Shown here piece after piece: positions 54,618 through 64,000 of a stretch of DNA of 64,000 nucleotides. The stretch is from assembly GCF_000517125.1 (NCBI RefSeq), contig NZ_KI912155.1:1964696-2028695 (forward strand). Reading direction: 5' to 3'. Each line of letters begins with the position of its first letter. Positions within the stretch are counted from its first letter, which is position 1. Origin of the DNA: Arthrobacter sp. MA-N2. GTDB taxonomy: Bacteria; Actinomycetota; Actinomycetes; Actinomycetales; Micrococcaceae. The notes below the pieces were generated by a model. The model was not told the origin of the DNA. It made no database searches and was given only the letters and a program-made list of their open reading frames with translations. The position numbers and the translations under genes are program-made.

Positions 54618-57559
54618 CCCCGCAGAACGCCCGCCTCGCCACCGGCGGCCGCATCGACCGCAGCATCGCCTGGCGGTTCACCGTTGACGGCCAGGAATAC
54701 ACCGGACACCCGGGCGACACACTTGCTTCGGCACTGCTCGCCAACGGCCGGATCAACGTCGGCAACTCCCTCTACGAGGACCGCCCCCGCGGCATCATGT
54801 CCGCTGGCGTGGAGGAATCCAACGCCCTGGTCAAGGTGGCCGCCCGCTTCCCGGGCCACGTCGCCGAGTCGATGCTTCCCGCGACCGCCGTGTCCCTCGT
54901 GGACGGGCTCAGCGCTGAGTTCCTGAACGGCCTCGGCAAGCTGGATCCCAACGAGGACCGCGCCGAATACGACAAGAAATACGTCCACACCGATGTCTTG
55001 GTGGTCGGCGGCGGCGTCTCCGGTCTCGCGGCAGCCCGCGAAGCGGTCCGCACCGGCGCCCGCGTCGTCCTGATCGATGACCAGCCCGAACTCGGGGGCT
55101 CGCTCCTCTCCGTTTCCACGGATCCGGAACTGGGCGAGGTTATCGAGGGCAAGCCGGCCTTGGAATGGATCGCGGACGTGGAGGCCGAGCTTGTCTCTGC
55201 CGCCGAATGCACCGTCCTCAACCGCACCACCGCCTTCGGCTCCTACGACGCGAACTACGTGATCGCGGCACAGAACCGTACGGACCACCTCGGCACCCCG
55301 GCCGCCGACGGCGTCTCCCGCCAGCGTATTTGGCACATCCGTGCCAAGCAGGTTGTCCTGGCTCCCGGCGCGCATGAACGTCCGCTTGTGTTTGAGAACA
55401 ACGATCGCCCCGGCATAATGCTCGCCTCGGCCGTCCGGAGCTACCTCAACCGCTACGCCGTCGCCGCCGGGCGCCGGGTAGTCATCGGCACCACCAACGA
55501 TTCGGCCTACCTGCTCGCCGCCGATCTGCTGGCCGCCGGCGTCAAGGTCGCCGCCGTCGTCGACGCCCGTCCGAAGCTCAGCGACAAGGCTGCTGCCGCC
55601 GCCGAAAGCGGGATTCGCATCCTTGTCGGGAGTGCTGTCGCCGATACGTCCGGTGCGGGCGAGAACGGCCGGATCGACGGCGTCACCGTCCGAAGCCTCA
55701 ACGACGACGGCGAAGTCACCTCCGGCGTCGAACGCATCGCTTGCGATCTTCTGGCCGTTTCCGGTGGCTGGAGCCCCGTGGTCCACCTCCACAGCCAGCG
55801 CCAAGGCAAGGCACGCTGGGACGAGGACCTGGCCGGATTCGTACCGAGCTCGGTGGTCAAGGACCAGCAGGTCGTCGGCGCCGGCCGTGGAAGCTACGAA
55901 CTGGAGGATTGCCTCGGCGAAGGCGTATCCGCCGGTGCAGCTGCAGCCATCGCCGCAGGATTCAGCACCCAGACGGTTCCCGTCGTGCCGAAGGCACCGG
56001 TTGCCTCCGCCCCCACCCGCCAGTTGTGGCTCGTTCCGGGCCAGAGTGGAAACGCGGGGGAGTGGCACCACCACTTCGTTGATTTCCAGCGCGACCAGTC
56101 CGTGGCTGACGTGCTCCGTTCCACCGGGGCCGGCATGCGCTCGGTGGAACACGTCAAGCGGTACACCTCCATCAGCACCGCCAACGATCAAGGCAAGACC
56201 TCCGGCGTCAACGCCATCGGCGTCATCGCCGCGGCCCTCAACCAGGCTGGCGAGGCACCCCGCGGCATCGGCGAGATCGGAACCACTACGTACCGGGCCC
56301 CGTTCACCCCGGTGGCCTTCGCAGCGTTGGCCGGACGCCAGCGCGGCGAGCTGTTCGATCCCGCCCGCGTCACCTCCGTCCACCCTTGGCACGTTGCCCA
56401 GGGCGCGCTCTTCGAGGACGTCGGCCAGTGGAAGCGGCCGTGGTACTACCCGCAAACAGGCGAGGACATGGACGCAGCCGTGCTCCGTGAATGCGCCGCG
56501 GTCAGGGATTCCGTGGGCTTCATGGACGCCACCACGCTGGGCAAGATCGAGATCCGTGGAAAGGATGCCGGCGAATTCCTGAACCGCATCTACACCAACG
56601 CGTTCAAGAAACTTGCCCCCGGCTCGGCGCGCTACGGTGTCATGTGCACCCCGGACGGCATGATCTTCGACGACGGCGTGACCCTGCGCCTCGACGAGGG
56701 ACGTTACTTCATGACCACCACCACCGGCGGCGCAGCGAAGGTCCTGGACTGGCTCGAGGAGTGGCACCAGACCGAATGGCCGGAACTCGACCTTCACTGC
56801 ACCTCGGTGACCGAGCAGTGGACCACGATTGCCGTCGTCGGACCCAAATCCCGCGCGGTACTCGCCAAGGTGGCGCCGCAGTTGGCGGCCGACGGCGGCC
56901 TGGAGGCCGAAGCGTTCCCGTTCATGACGTTCCGGGAAACCACGCTGGCATCTGGCGTGCAGGCTCGGATTTGCCGGATTTCGTTCTCCGGCGAATTGGC
57001 CTACGAAATCAATGTGCCTGCCTGGTACGGGCTCAGCACCTGGGAATCCGTTGCTGCGGCAGGAGCCGAGTTCAACATCACGCCATACGGCACCGAAACC
57101 ATGCACGTGCTGCGTGCCGAGAAGGGCTACCCGATCGTCGGTCAGGACACGGACGGCACCGTGACCCCGCAGGATGCAGGGATGGAGTGGATCGTTTCCA
57201 AGGCCAAGGGCTTCATCGGCAAACGCTCCTACAACCGCGAGGACGCCGTCCGTACCGACCGCAAGCACCTGGTCAGTGTCCTCCCGGCGGACCACTCGCT
57301 CCGTCTTCCGGAAGGAACCCAGCTCGTGGAAAAGGGCATTCCGGTCAACCCGGCCTACGGCCCCGTACCGATGCAGGGCTTCGTGACCTCGAGCTACCAC
57401 AGTGCCGCCTTGGGCCGCTCTTTCGGCCTGGCACTGATCACCAACGGCCGCAACAGGATCGGCGAAACTCTGGTGGCCGCCGTCGGCGATCAGCTGCTGG
57501 ACGTCGTTGTGGGCGAAACCGTACTTTTCGACGCTGAAGGGACCCGTAAAGATGGCTGA
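54614..57559 (+). CDS. soxA: Sarcosine oxidase subunit alpha
   Basis: A 981-residue subunit starting at GTG 54614. The N-terminal 100 residues ([24 protein letters not shown]) are ferredoxin-like. The dinucleotide domain ([29 protein letters not shown]) binds NAD, and GCLVxxAGxGxYExxDCLGEG-like residues follow. From about residue 580 a GcvT-type domain ([45 protein letters not shown]) binds tetrahydrofolate. It shares this domain with dimethylglycine oxidase. It overlaps soxG by eight bases. Confidence 0.96.
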   Translation: MTPQNARLATGGRIDRSIAWRFTVDGQEYTGHPGDTLASALLANGRINVGNSLYEDRPRGIMSAGVEESNALVKVAARFPGHVAESMLPATAVSLVDGLSAEFLNGLGKLDPNEDRAEYDKKYVHTDVLVVGGGVSGLAAAREAVRTGARVVLIDDQPELGGSLLSVSTDPELGEVIEGKPALEWIADVEAELVSAAECTVLNRTTAFGSYDANYVIAAQNRTDHLGTPAADGVSRQRIWHIRAKQVVLAPGAHERPLVFENNDRPGIMLASAVRSYLNRYAVAAGRRVVIGTTNDSAYLLAADLLAAGVKVAAVVDARPKLSDKAAAAAESGIRILVGSAVADTSGAGENGRIDGVTVRSLNDDGEVTSGVERIACDLLAVSGGWSPVVHLHSQRQGKARWDEDLAGFVPSSVVKDQQVVGAGRGSYELEDCLGEGVSAGAAAAIAAGFSTQTVPVVPKAPVASAPTRQLWLVPGQSGNAGEWHHHFVDFQRDQSVADVLRSTGAGMRSVEHVKRYTSISTANDQGKTSGVNAIGVIAAALNQAGEAPRGIGEIGTTTYRAPFTPVAFAALAGRQRGELFDPARVTSVHPWHVAQGALFEDVGQWKRPWYYPQTGEDMDAAVLRECAAVRDSVGFMDATTLGKIEIRGKDAGEFLNRIYTNAFKKLAPGSARYGVMCTPDGMIFDDGVTLRLDEGRYFMTTTTGGAAKVLDWLEEWHQTEWPELDLHCTSVTEQWTTIAVVGPKSRAVLAKVAPQLAADGGLEAEAFPFMTFRETTLASGVQARICRISFSGELAYEINVPAWYGLSTWESVAAAGAEFNITPYGTETMHVLRAEKGYPIVGQDTDGTVTPQDAGMEWIVSKAKGFIGKRSYNREDAVRTDRKHLVSVLPADHSLRLPEGTQLVEKGIPVNPAYGPVPMQGFVTSSYHSAALGRSFGLALITNGRNRIGETLVAAVGDQLLDVVVGETVLFDAEGTRKDG

Positions 57560-58196
57560 AACAGCAACACCCGCAGAAACCGTAAACACTGACAAACTCC
57601 GTGCGGCACGCCGCAGCCCGGCATCGCACTTGGCATCGGCTTTCGAGTCCGGTTCCGTGGCCGGAACGGTGGCATTGAAGGAAATCCCGTTCCAGACCAT
57701 GGTGGGTATCCGGGTTAACCGGGAGTCCGACGCCGGAGCTCGCCTCGCGTCCGTGACCGGCGGCCTGCCGGCCGCTTGCGGTGAGGTCACCGGAACCGAA
57801 AGGGCCACGACTTTGTGGCTCGGCCCGGAAGAATTCCTGGTGGTGGCACCGGAAATGGCGCACGATTCCCTGGGCGGAGACCTTGTCCGGGCCTTGGTGG
57901 AGGCGCTGGGCGAGGACCAGGGCCAGGTGGTGGACTTGTCTGCCAACCGCACCACGTTCGAGCTGTCCGGGATCCGTGCCCGGGACGTCCTTGAAAAGGG
58001 TTGCTCGCTGGACCTGCACCCCCGCGCCTTCCGCCCCGGAACAGCTCTGGCGACGGAAATCGGCAACATCCCGGCGATGCTGCTGAAGACCGGAGAAGAC
58101 AGTTTCCTGATCTTCCCGCGGGCTTCGTTCGCCGACTTCCTGGGGCGTTGGCTGCTTGATGGCATGAGGGAATTCGCCTCTCCTGAGGTCCCCTGA
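57552..58196 (+). CDS. soxG: Sarcosine oxidase subunit gamma
   Basis: A 214-residue subunit with the GcvT-like fold remnant ([81 protein letters not shown]). It starts inside the end of soxA and its stop overlaps the sdaA start by one base, so the operon is translationally coupled throughout. Confidence 0.94.
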   Translation: MAETATPAETVNTDKLRAARRSPASHLASAFESGSVAGTVALKEIPFQTMVGIRVNRESDAGARLASVTGGLPAACGEVTGTERATTLWLGPEEFLVVAPEMAHDSLGGDLVRALVEALGEDQGQVVDLSANRTTFELSGIRARDVLEKGCSLDLHPRAFRPGTALATEIGNIPAMLLKTGEDSFLIFPRASFADFLGRWLLDGMREFASPEVP

Positions 58197-59587
58197 TGGC
58201 ACTGAGTGTGCTTGACCTGTTTTCCATTGGCATCGGGCCGTCGTCTTCGCACACGGTCGGCCCGATGCGGGCGGCGAAGCAGTTCACCGATGGCCTGGAA
58301 TCCTCCGGGCAACTCGCGGCAACGGTGCGCGTCCAGGCAGAGCTTTTCGGCTCGCTGGGCGCCACCGGCCGCGGCCACGGTTCGGACAAGGCCGTGGTTC
58401 TGGGCCTGCAAGGCCAGGTGCCGGAGACGGTCGACACGAAGACCGCGGATGACCAGGTTGCCGCCGCGGCCCTTGACGCTGAATTGAGGATCGGCGGACA
58501 CCACCGCGTGGACTTCAACTGGGACGACGATGTGGTCCTGCACCGGCGCAAATCCCTGCCCGCGCATCCCAATGGCATGACTTTCCGGGCAATCGACCAT
58601 ACTGGCGCAGTGCTGCGCGAACGCAGCTACTACTCGATTGGCGGCGGGTTCGTAGTGGACGGTGATGCTTCCGGGAGCGACAAAGTCGTCGCCGACGACA
58701 CCGTGCTGCCGTACCCTTTCACCACCGCAGACGAGCTCCTCGCGATTTGCGCACGGGAGGACATGTCCATTTCCGACGTCATGCTTGCCAATGAGCTCGT
58801 GTGGCGCAGCGAAGCCGAACTTCGCGAGCGGCTGCTACAGATCTGGGCCGTCATGCGCGAATGCGTGGACAACGGCTGCGCTGCGGAAGGAATCCTCCCG
58901 GGAGGCTTGAACGTCAGGCGACGGGCGCCGTCGTTGTTCAAGACCCTCGCTGCCACCGACGCCGGTCTGCAAGGGTCAAGCTCGGCCGACCCGCTGCTCG
59001 CCATGGAATGGGTGAACCTGTTCGCCCTGGCCGTCAACGAGGAAAACGCCGCGGGCGGCCGCATCGTCACTGCACCCACCAACGGGGCGGCCGGCATTGT
59101 GCCCGCAGTGCTGCACTACTACGCGAAGTTCGTACCAGGAGCCGACGACGACGGCGTGGTCCGTTTCTTGCTCGCCGCGGCCGCCGTCGGGATCCTGTTC
59201 AAGATCAATGCGTCCATTTCCGGCGCCGAAGTCGGCTGCCAAGGCGAGGTGGGTTCTGCTTGTTCGATGGCCGCCGCCGGCCTCTGCGAGGTCCTCGGAG
59301 GCACTCCCGAGCAAGTGGAGAATGCTGCGGAAGTGGGCATCGAACACAATCTCGGCCTCACGTGCGATCCGGTAGGCGGGCTGGTGCAGATCCCGTGCAT
59401 CGAGCGCAACGCGATCGCCAGCGTCAAGGCCATCAATGCCGCGCGCCTCGCCTTGCACGGCGACGGTAGCCACAAAGTATCCCTGGATAAAGCCATCAAA
59501 ACCATGCGAGAGACAGGAGCGGACATGAAGAGCAAGTACAAGGAGACCTCCCGCGGAGGCCTCGCCGTCAACGTGGTGGAGTGCTAG
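58196..59587 (+). CDS. sdaA: L-serine dehydratase (iron-sulfur type, single chain)
   Basis: A 463-residue enzyme that deaminates serine to pyruvate. The beta-part begins [20 protein letters not shown]. The alpha-part has Cys residues for a 4Fe-4S cluster in [22 protein letters not shown] and QIPCIERN. It completes carbon flow from sarcosine through glycine and serine to central metabolism and lies directly behind soxG. Confidence 0.95.
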   Translation: MALSVLDLFSIGIGPSSSHTVGPMRAAKQFTDGLESSGQLAATVRVQAELFGSLGATGRGHGSDKAVVLGLQGQVPETVDTKTADDQVAAAALDAELRIGGHHRVDFNWDDDVVLHRRKSLPAHPNGMTFRAIDHTGAVLRERSYYSIGGGFVVDGDASGSDKVVADDTVLPYPFTTADELLAICAREDMSISDVMLANELVWRSEAELRERLLQIWAVMRECVDNGCAAEGILPGGLNVRRRAPSLFKTLAATDAGLQGSSSADPLLAMEWVNLFALAVNEENAAGGRIVTAPTNGAAGIVPAVLHYYAKFVPGADDDGVVRFLLAAAAVGILFKINASISGAEVGCQGEVGSACSMAAAGLCEVLGGTPEQVENAAEVGIEHNLGLTCDPVGGLVQIPCIERNAIASVKAINAARLALHGDGSHKVSLDKAIKTMRETGADMKSKYKETSRGGLAVNVVEC

Positions 59588-59589
59588 CC

Positions 59590-60489
59590 ATGACTGCGAC
59601 CCAAAACGAAACCGTTGCGGCGACACTGCCGGCTACCACCGTGGAACATGTCCTGACGCTCGATTGCCCGGAAACGCGCGGAATCGTGCATGCTGTTTCC
59701 GGTTTCCTCCTGGAACACGGCTGCGACATCATTGACAGCAAGCAATTCGACTCTCAAATGGACCGCCACTTCTTCATGCGGGTCCATTTCGCATCGGAAG
59801 GTGACGAGTCGACGATTGACTCGCTGCGGGAGGCTTTTGCCCCTGTTGCCGAGAAGTTCGGCATGCGCTGGGAGCTGAACCGCCACGGAGCCAAGCGGCG
59901 CGTGCTCATCATGGTCTCCAAGTTCGAGCACTGCCTCAACGACCTCTTGTTCCGGGCCCGCGTGGGGGAACTGCCCGTCGACATTGTCGGCGTCGTCTCC
60001 AACCACCCGGACCACCGGCGGACCGTCGAATGGCACGGCATTCCGTTCTTCCACGTGCCCGTCACCCGGGACACCAAGGCGGCGGCCGAGGGGCAACTCC
60101 TTGACCTCATCGATCGCCTCGACGTTGAACTGGTGGTCCTTGCGCGCTATATGCAGGTCCTCAGCGACGACCTTGCCCGCAAGCTGGACGGCCGGGCCAT
60201 CAACATCCACCATTCGTTCCTGCCCAGCTTCAAAGGCGCGAAGCCGTACCACCAGGCCTACGCGCGAGGCGTCAAGACCGTGGGTGCCACCGCGCACTAC
60301 GTCAACGGGGAATTGGACGAAGGGCCGATCATCGCCCAGCAAGTGGTCGAGGTGGACCACACCTTCGGTCCAGATGACCTTGTGGCAGCCGGTCGCGACA
60401 CCGAATGCAAAGCCCTCAGCAACGCCGTGCGCTGGCACTGCGAAGGCCGCGTCATCCTGCAGGGGAACAGGACCGTGGTGCTCAAGTAG
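59590..60489 (+). CDS. purU: Formyltetrahydrofolate deformylase
   Basis: A 299-residue enzyme that hydrolyses 10-formyl-THF to formate and free THF. An N-terminal ACT domain (LTLDCPETRGIVHAVSGFLLEHGCDI) precedes a formyltransferase-like domain with NIHHSFLPSFKGAKPYHQAYARG and GATAHYVNGELDEGPII. In a sarcosine operon its job is to regenerate THF loaded by DMGO and sarcosine oxidase. ATG 59590 is 2 bases after the sdaA stop. Confidence 0.95.
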   Translation: MTATQNETVAATLPATTVEHVLTLDCPETRGIVHAVSGFLLEHGCDIIDSKQFDSQMDRHFFMRVHFASEGDESTIDSLREAFAPVAEKFGMRWELNRHGAKRRVLIMVSKFEHCLNDLLFRARVGELPVDIVGVVSNHPDHRRTVEWHGIPFFHVPVTRDTKAAAEGQLLDLIDRLDVELVVLARYMQVLSDDLARKLDGRAINIHHSFLPSFKGAKPYHQAYARGVKTVGATAHYVNGELDEGPIIAQQVVEVDHTFGPDDLVAAGRDTECKALSNAVRWHCEGRVILQGNRTVVLK

Positions 60490-60507
60490 GGAATGAATGA
60501 AAAAACA

Positions 60508-60547
60508 GGGACTGAACGGCTCACCAAACGGTGGGCCGTTCAGTCCT
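60508..60547 (+). terminator. Intrinsic terminator of the sox operon
   Basis: GGACTGAACGGC pairs with GCCGTTCAGTCC, with an inner CACC/GGTG stem, followed by TTTTCGTGTTTT. It ends the operon 19 bases after purU. Confidence 0.92.
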
Positions 60548-60620
60548 TTTCGTGTTTTCAGTAATCGACCAGGCCGTCATGGGTGATGCGCCCGTGCATG
60601 AAGGCCCCCATCAGCTCCGT

Positions 60621-62141
60621 CTAGAGCCGGGCCAGGCGGGTTGCCAGATGAAGGGCGGCCAGCCGGCCCGTTCCCCGGGGGTCCCCACCACACAGCTCGA
60701 AGATCCTTTGGAGCCGGTGATGCATCGACTGCCGTTCCAAGTGCAGTTCCCGTGCCGCCTGCGCCGTATTGCAACCTGTATCGAGCCACACTGCCAACGT
60801 CCGCATCAGCTCCGAACGGCGTTGCTCATCATGCTCGACGACGGCCCCCAGCTGCCGTCGCACAAATCCCTCACGCGTGGTCCGGTCGAGACTTCCTTCC
60901 GCCAAGCGCTCCACCGCGAAGTCCTCGGCATCGACCACGCCGCTTCCGGTTCCTGCCCCCTCTCCCTGTCCGAGTGCCGCACTCGACATCAGCTCAAGCG
61001 TCCGGCGTGCCTCGGCCATGGACCAAGGCGCCTCGCCGATTCCCTGTGCCAAGGGACCGACGGCGATGATTGAGCCGTCCGGGACGGGCAAGGCTTTCAG
61101 TGCCTGCACGAGCGAGAAACGCGAAGCCACTGCCTCGGACGGGGCGAGCGCCGCCAATGCGATCAATTCAGAGTTGTCCGCGTAGCTCGCGCTCTGCGGG
61201 CTTGCGTCGTGCAGGATGCTGTCAAGCTCAGTTCGGAGTTGACCTGACGCCGGTGAGCGCACGACGACGGCGGCAACCGGACCGCTGGCGGTAAAGCCGG
61301 AGGCAGGCCCCAGTTGTTGGAGGCGCCATGACTGGGTGCCCGAACTGATGGCCCGCATGAGTTCTATGCCCGCGAGCTCCTTGAGTCCGGGCGGCATGCG
61401 CTGCAGTAACGCCAAGCCGAGGATGTCGACGCAACGCTCGCCGGCTACCCGCGCGCGGTTGGTCTCGCCGCCGTCGGACACTTCCAACTCCAGGCGGGCG
61501 GCCAGTACGCCGCGGACGGGGACATCGACTGTGGTGACACTGCAGGACGGTGACGTGGTCTCCAGTGCGGCGCCCTGCGCCGTCGCGCTTCCCAACGTGA
61601 TGCCCGACGGCGAGAGCAGCCTGGCGCTGGCACCTGTCCGGCTCGCCAGCACGGCGAGGAGCTGGTCCAGTCCGCCGCCATGAGCCAGTTCTGCCGCCAT
61701 GGCATGGCTCGTTTCGTCTCCGAACTGCAATAGGGCCACCGATTCGCTGACCAGGAGAGAGTTGATGGCTTGCATGATGCCCACGAACGGGACCACCTTG
61801 CGCAACTCGATAATCGGAAGCCCGGCGTCCTGGCCGGCGTCGAGCATGGATTCCGGTATGGCGGGCAGGAGCGGGCCCGTTTCGATGGCCAACGCGGTGA
61901 TCCCGCGGTCGGCCAGTTGCCGGACGTAGTCCACGCGCCGTTCCTCGGAAGCCAGGGCGAGGGCCTGCCCGCCGCTCAGTAGCAGCTCGCCGCCGCGCAG
62001 CAGTGGAGCGATGTCCAGCACTTCGCTCGAATGGACCCAGCGGAGTTGCCGGGACAGGGCCTCGGGCACATCCGTCCGCAGGACGGGCTCAGTTGCTTTC
62101 AGGCTCTCGTGTTCGAAGGCGTCGGAAAGGAGTAATGACAT
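60621..62141 (-). CDS. PucR-family transcriptional regulator
   Basis: A 506-residue regulator. The N-terminal PucR domain (HSSEVLDIAPLLRGGELLLSGG, LPIIELRKVVPFVGIMQAIN) precedes a GGDEF-like middle region and the C-terminal helix-turn-helix LAVWLDTGCNTAQAARELHLERQSMHHRLQRI. Regulators of this type control purine, allantoin or related nitrogen compound use. It is divergent from the NCS1 transporter, which is its most likely target. Confidence 0.9.
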   Translation of the reverse strand: MSLLLSDAFEHESLKATEPVLRTDVPEALSRQLRWVHSSEVLDIAPLLRGGELLLSGGQALALASEERRVDYVRQLADRGITALAIETGPLLPAIPESMLDAGQDAGLPIIELRKVVPFVGIMQAINSLLVSESVALLQFGDETSHAMAAELAHGGGLDQLLAVLASRTGASARLLSPSGITLGSATAQGAALETTSPSCSVTTVDVPVRGVLAARLELEVSDGGETNRARVAGERCVDILGLALLQRMPPGLKELAGIELMRAISSGTQSWRLQQLGPASGFTASGPVAAVVVRSPASGQLRTELDSILHDASPQSASYADNSELIALAALAPSEAVASRFSLVQALKALPVPDGSIIAVGPLAQGIGEAPWSMAEARRTLELMSSAALGQGEGAGTGSGVVDAEDFAVERLAEGSLDRTTREGFVRRQLGAVVEHDEQRRSELMRTLAVWLDTGCNTAQAARELHLERQSMHHRLQRIFELCGGDPRGTGRLAALHLATRLARL

Positions 62142-62250
62142 GACACTCCGTAACTAATTTCGGCTAAATATCGTACACATCGTATCTTGGTTTTGTGATG
62201 TGGGGCACATACATTGAAGTAGTCCCTTTCCTACATGGAGGATCCCCCCA

Positions 62251-63777
62251 ATGCACGAGAACTTATCCACTGCGACGCCAGGGGCTGCAACGGCGCAGAC
62301 CGACGTCGAGCAGAACCTGCAGTCCATTCCCGAATCGGCCCGCACCCGCAGCGTAGCGGGGCAATTCTGGATCTGGGCCGGCGCGAACCTTGCCCCCATC
62401 AACTGGGTCCTTGGGGCCCTCGGCGTCCAGCTTGGATTGGGTTTTGCCGATACTGTCACTGTCCTGGTGGTGGGAAACCTGATCGGCATGGCACTCTTTG
62501 GCATCTTTGTCCTTTTGGGACAAAGGACCGGAGCCACCGGCATGGTCCTCGCCCGCGCTGTCTTCGGCCGCCGTGGCAACTACCTCCCGAGCGCCATCCA
62601 AGCCCTCCTTGGAATCGGTTGGTGCGCCGTCAACACCTGGATCATCCTGGATCTGGTGATGGCCCTCCTCGGCAAGCTGGGCATGGTCGACCCGGAGCAG
62701 CCCAACGTGGGGCCAAAGATCATTGTGGCCTTCGTCATCATGGCAGCCCAGGTCACCATCGCCTGGTTCGGCTACAAGGCGATCGCGGCGTTTGAAAAGT
62801 GGACTGTCCCGCCAACCATCGTGGTCCTGATCGCCATGTCCGCCTTCTCCTGGTTCGGCATGAATATCGACTGGGGCTACGCAGGCCCTCCCGGTGCTGT
62901 CCTTGAAGGCGGCGCGCGAATCGCCGCCATGACCACCGTGATGACCGTGATCGGCATCGGCTGGGGGATCACCTGGTTCACCTACGCGGCCGATTATTCA
63001 CGCTTCGTCAGCAAGTCCGTTCCGAAGCACAAGGTCTACCTCGCTTCCGTGTTCGGCCAGTTCCTGCCGGTGGTATGGCTCGGCATCCTTGGCGCCAGCC
63101 TTGCCACGAAGAGCGGTACGGCCGACCCCGGCCACCTGATCGTCGACAACTTCGGCGTCCTGGCCATCCCGGTGCTTTTCCTGGTGCTGCACGGTCCCAT
63201 CGCAACGAACATCCTGAACATCTACACCTTTTCCGTCGCCGCCCAGGCCTTGGACATCAAGGCCAAGCGCCGTTCGTTGAACCTCTTTGTAGGGATCCTG
63301 GCCCTGATCGGCGTCGTATTCTTCATCGTCCAGTCGGACTTCGCCTCGACACTGAGCACGTGGCTCGGCGGGCTCGTGGCATGGGTGGCCGCATGGGGAG
63401 GCATCATGCTGGTGCACTACCTGTGGGTGGACAAACGTCGTCCGGTTGGTGTCGAGCGCCTCTTCGATCCCGTGGGCACCCGGCGGCTTCCGGCCTTCAA
63501 CTGGGCCGGACTCACCGCACTAGTGGTGGGCATCTTCGCCACTTGGCTGTTCATGTACGGCGTCCTGCCAATCATGCAAGGCCCCATCGCCACGGCCATG
63601 GGCGGAATTGACCTGTCCTGGCTGGCGGGCGGACTTGTTGCCGCTGGCGTCTACGGCGCACTGGGCCCGCGGGTGCATGCCCGATACTTGCCGGTGGCTT
63701 CCACGGCCACCGCACCTTCCGCAACTGCGTCGCCGCTGCTCGCGGACGGTGCCGTTGCCAATCTGGTCAGCGACTGA
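62251..63777 (+). CDS. NCS1-family nucleobase/cation symporter
   Basis: A 508-residue permease with about 12 spans. The start FWIWAGANLAPINWVLGALGVQLGLG and GRRGNYLPSAIQALLGIGW match cytosine/purine permeases, and TWFTYAADYSRFVSKSVPKHKV is another family loop. The last 40 residues are a Ser/Ala/Thr tail. PucR control suggests purines, hydantoin or allantoin; the substrate is open. Remnants of a deacetylase gene follow it. Confidence 0.9.
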   Translation: MHENLSTATPGAATAQTDVEQNLQSIPESARTRSVAGQFWIWAGANLAPINWVLGALGVQLGLGFADTVTVLVVGNLIGMALFGIFVLLGQRTGATGMVLARAVFGRRGNYLPSAIQALLGIGWCAVNTWIILDLVMALLGKLGMVDPEQPNVGPKIIVAFVIMAAQVTIAWFGYKAIAAFEKWTVPPTIVVLIAMSAFSWFGMNIDWGYAGPPGAVLEGGARIAAMTTVMTVIGIGWGITWFTYAADYSRFVSKSVPKHKVYLASVFGQFLPVVWLGILGASLATKSGTADPGHLIVDNFGVLAIPVLFLVLHGPIATNILNIYTFSVAAQALDIKAKRRSLNLFVGILALIGVVFFIVQSDFASTLSTWLGGLVAWVAAWGGIMLVHYLWVDKRRPVGVERLFDPVGTRRLPAFNWAGLTALVVGIFATWLFMYGVLPIMQGPIATAMGGIDLSWLAGGLVAAGVYGALGPRVHARYLPVASTATAPSATASPLLADGAVANLVSD

Positions 63778-63788
63778 ATGGAAACCCG

Positions 63789-63907
63789 ATGACCACTGAG
63801 GCTTCCCTGACGAGACACGCCTGATCACCTGGCCCGAAGGCTTCAAGTCCGCGGCGTCCTTCAGTTTCGACGTCGGCGCTGAATCCTGCACCATCGCCCA
63901 GCCCTAA
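63789..63907 (+). pseudogene. Remnant of a polysaccharide-deacetylase-family gene
   Basis: ATG 63789 opens MTTEASLTRHA and stops. In another frame from 63821, ITWPEGFKSAASFSFDVGAES resembles the N-terminal strand of polysaccharide deacetylases (WPxGxxAAxSFxFDxDAES), where the Asp pair binds metal; here the second Asp is Gly. A stop at 63905 ends it after 28 codons. It looks like a frameshifted and truncated gene that once followed the transporter. Confidence 0.65.
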
Positions 63908-63941
63908 CCAACAGCAGTGAGCATAACCCTGTAATCCCGTT

Positions 63942-64000
63942 GAGCATGCCCAGCCTTGGCTAGGAGCAGTGGACATAGTACTCATATGTCCACTGCTTGA
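63942..64000. repeat. GGACATAT-family palindrome, cut by the window end
   Basis: GCAGTGGACATA (63966-63977) pairs perfectly with 63985-63996. The left outer arm GAGCATGCCCAGCC begins at 63942; the right outer arm lies beyond the window. Confidence 0.85.

Noticed and set aside
54545..58600. Very long open frame on the minus strand opposite soxA-soxG
   Set aside because: It is antisense to the strongly supported sox genes. Long antisense frames are expected in high-GC genes, and its translation resembles no family.

Overview
The window looks like chromosomal DNA of a high-GC soil actinobacterium of the family Micrococcaceae (Arthrobacter sensu lato). Supporting signs are the C/G-ending codons, frequent GTG and TTG starts, a dimethylglycine oxidase that from memory closely resembles the Arthrobacter globiformis enzyme, a four-subunit soxBDAG sarcosine oxidase, and actinobacterial arrangements of pcrA and sucCD. 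No rRNA, tRNA, CRISPR array, prophage or transposase was recognised. All family assignments come from reading the sequence; no database search was run.

Layout. Positions 1-5.4 kb are accessory: the end of an EAL-domain gene, a small secreted protein with four near-identical AIGWWPN repeats behind a near-consensus promoter, a frameshifted AT-richer membrane-protein pseudogene, a TPR-like protein, a small membrane protein, an inositol-monophosphatase-family enzyme and a 139-bp direct duplication. Positions 5.4-10.5 kb are core genes: the helicase pcrA and succinyl-CoA ligase sucCD. Positions 10.7-28.6 kb are a myo-inositol catabolic island: iolC, a (beta/alpha)8 aldolase-like gene, iolD, mmsA, iolE-like, iolG and an iolH-like gene on the plus strand; a minus-strand oxidoreductase/TIM-barrel pair; a LacI regulator; a three-gene sugar ABC importer; and iolB behind a GntR regulator. 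A short motif resembling TATGTCAGGACAAA recurs at five promoter regions there, which suggests one regulon.

Positions 28.8-31.7 kb hold a cupredoxin lipoprotein with a membrane partner, a glutamine-amidotransferase-like hydrolase and a LOG-family protein. Positions 31.9-60.5 kb are a methylated-amine island that encodes a nearly complete route from choline and creatine to pyruvate and one-carbon units. It holds an MHS transporter, creatinase, a glycine-betaine ABC importer with a fused double permease, betaine-aldehyde and choline dehydrogenases, a Rieske-type glycine-betaine monooxygenase with ferredoxin and reductase, dimethylglycine oxidase, heterotetrameric sarcosine oxidase, serine hydroxymethyltransferase, L-serine dehydratase and formyl-THF deformylase. 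Two IclR regulators and one FadR-type GntR regulator sit beside these genes. The window ends with a PucR regulator divergent from an NCS1 transporter, followed by a decayed polysaccharide-deacetylase remnant.

The non-coding DNA is rich in small repeats of at least four families (GGACATAT nested palindromes, TGAGCGAGCG repeats, CTAGCTCGCA palindromes, AACGCTCC repeats), mostly at operon ends. The most intriguing single item is the multicopy secreted GWWPN peptide gene at 534-815.
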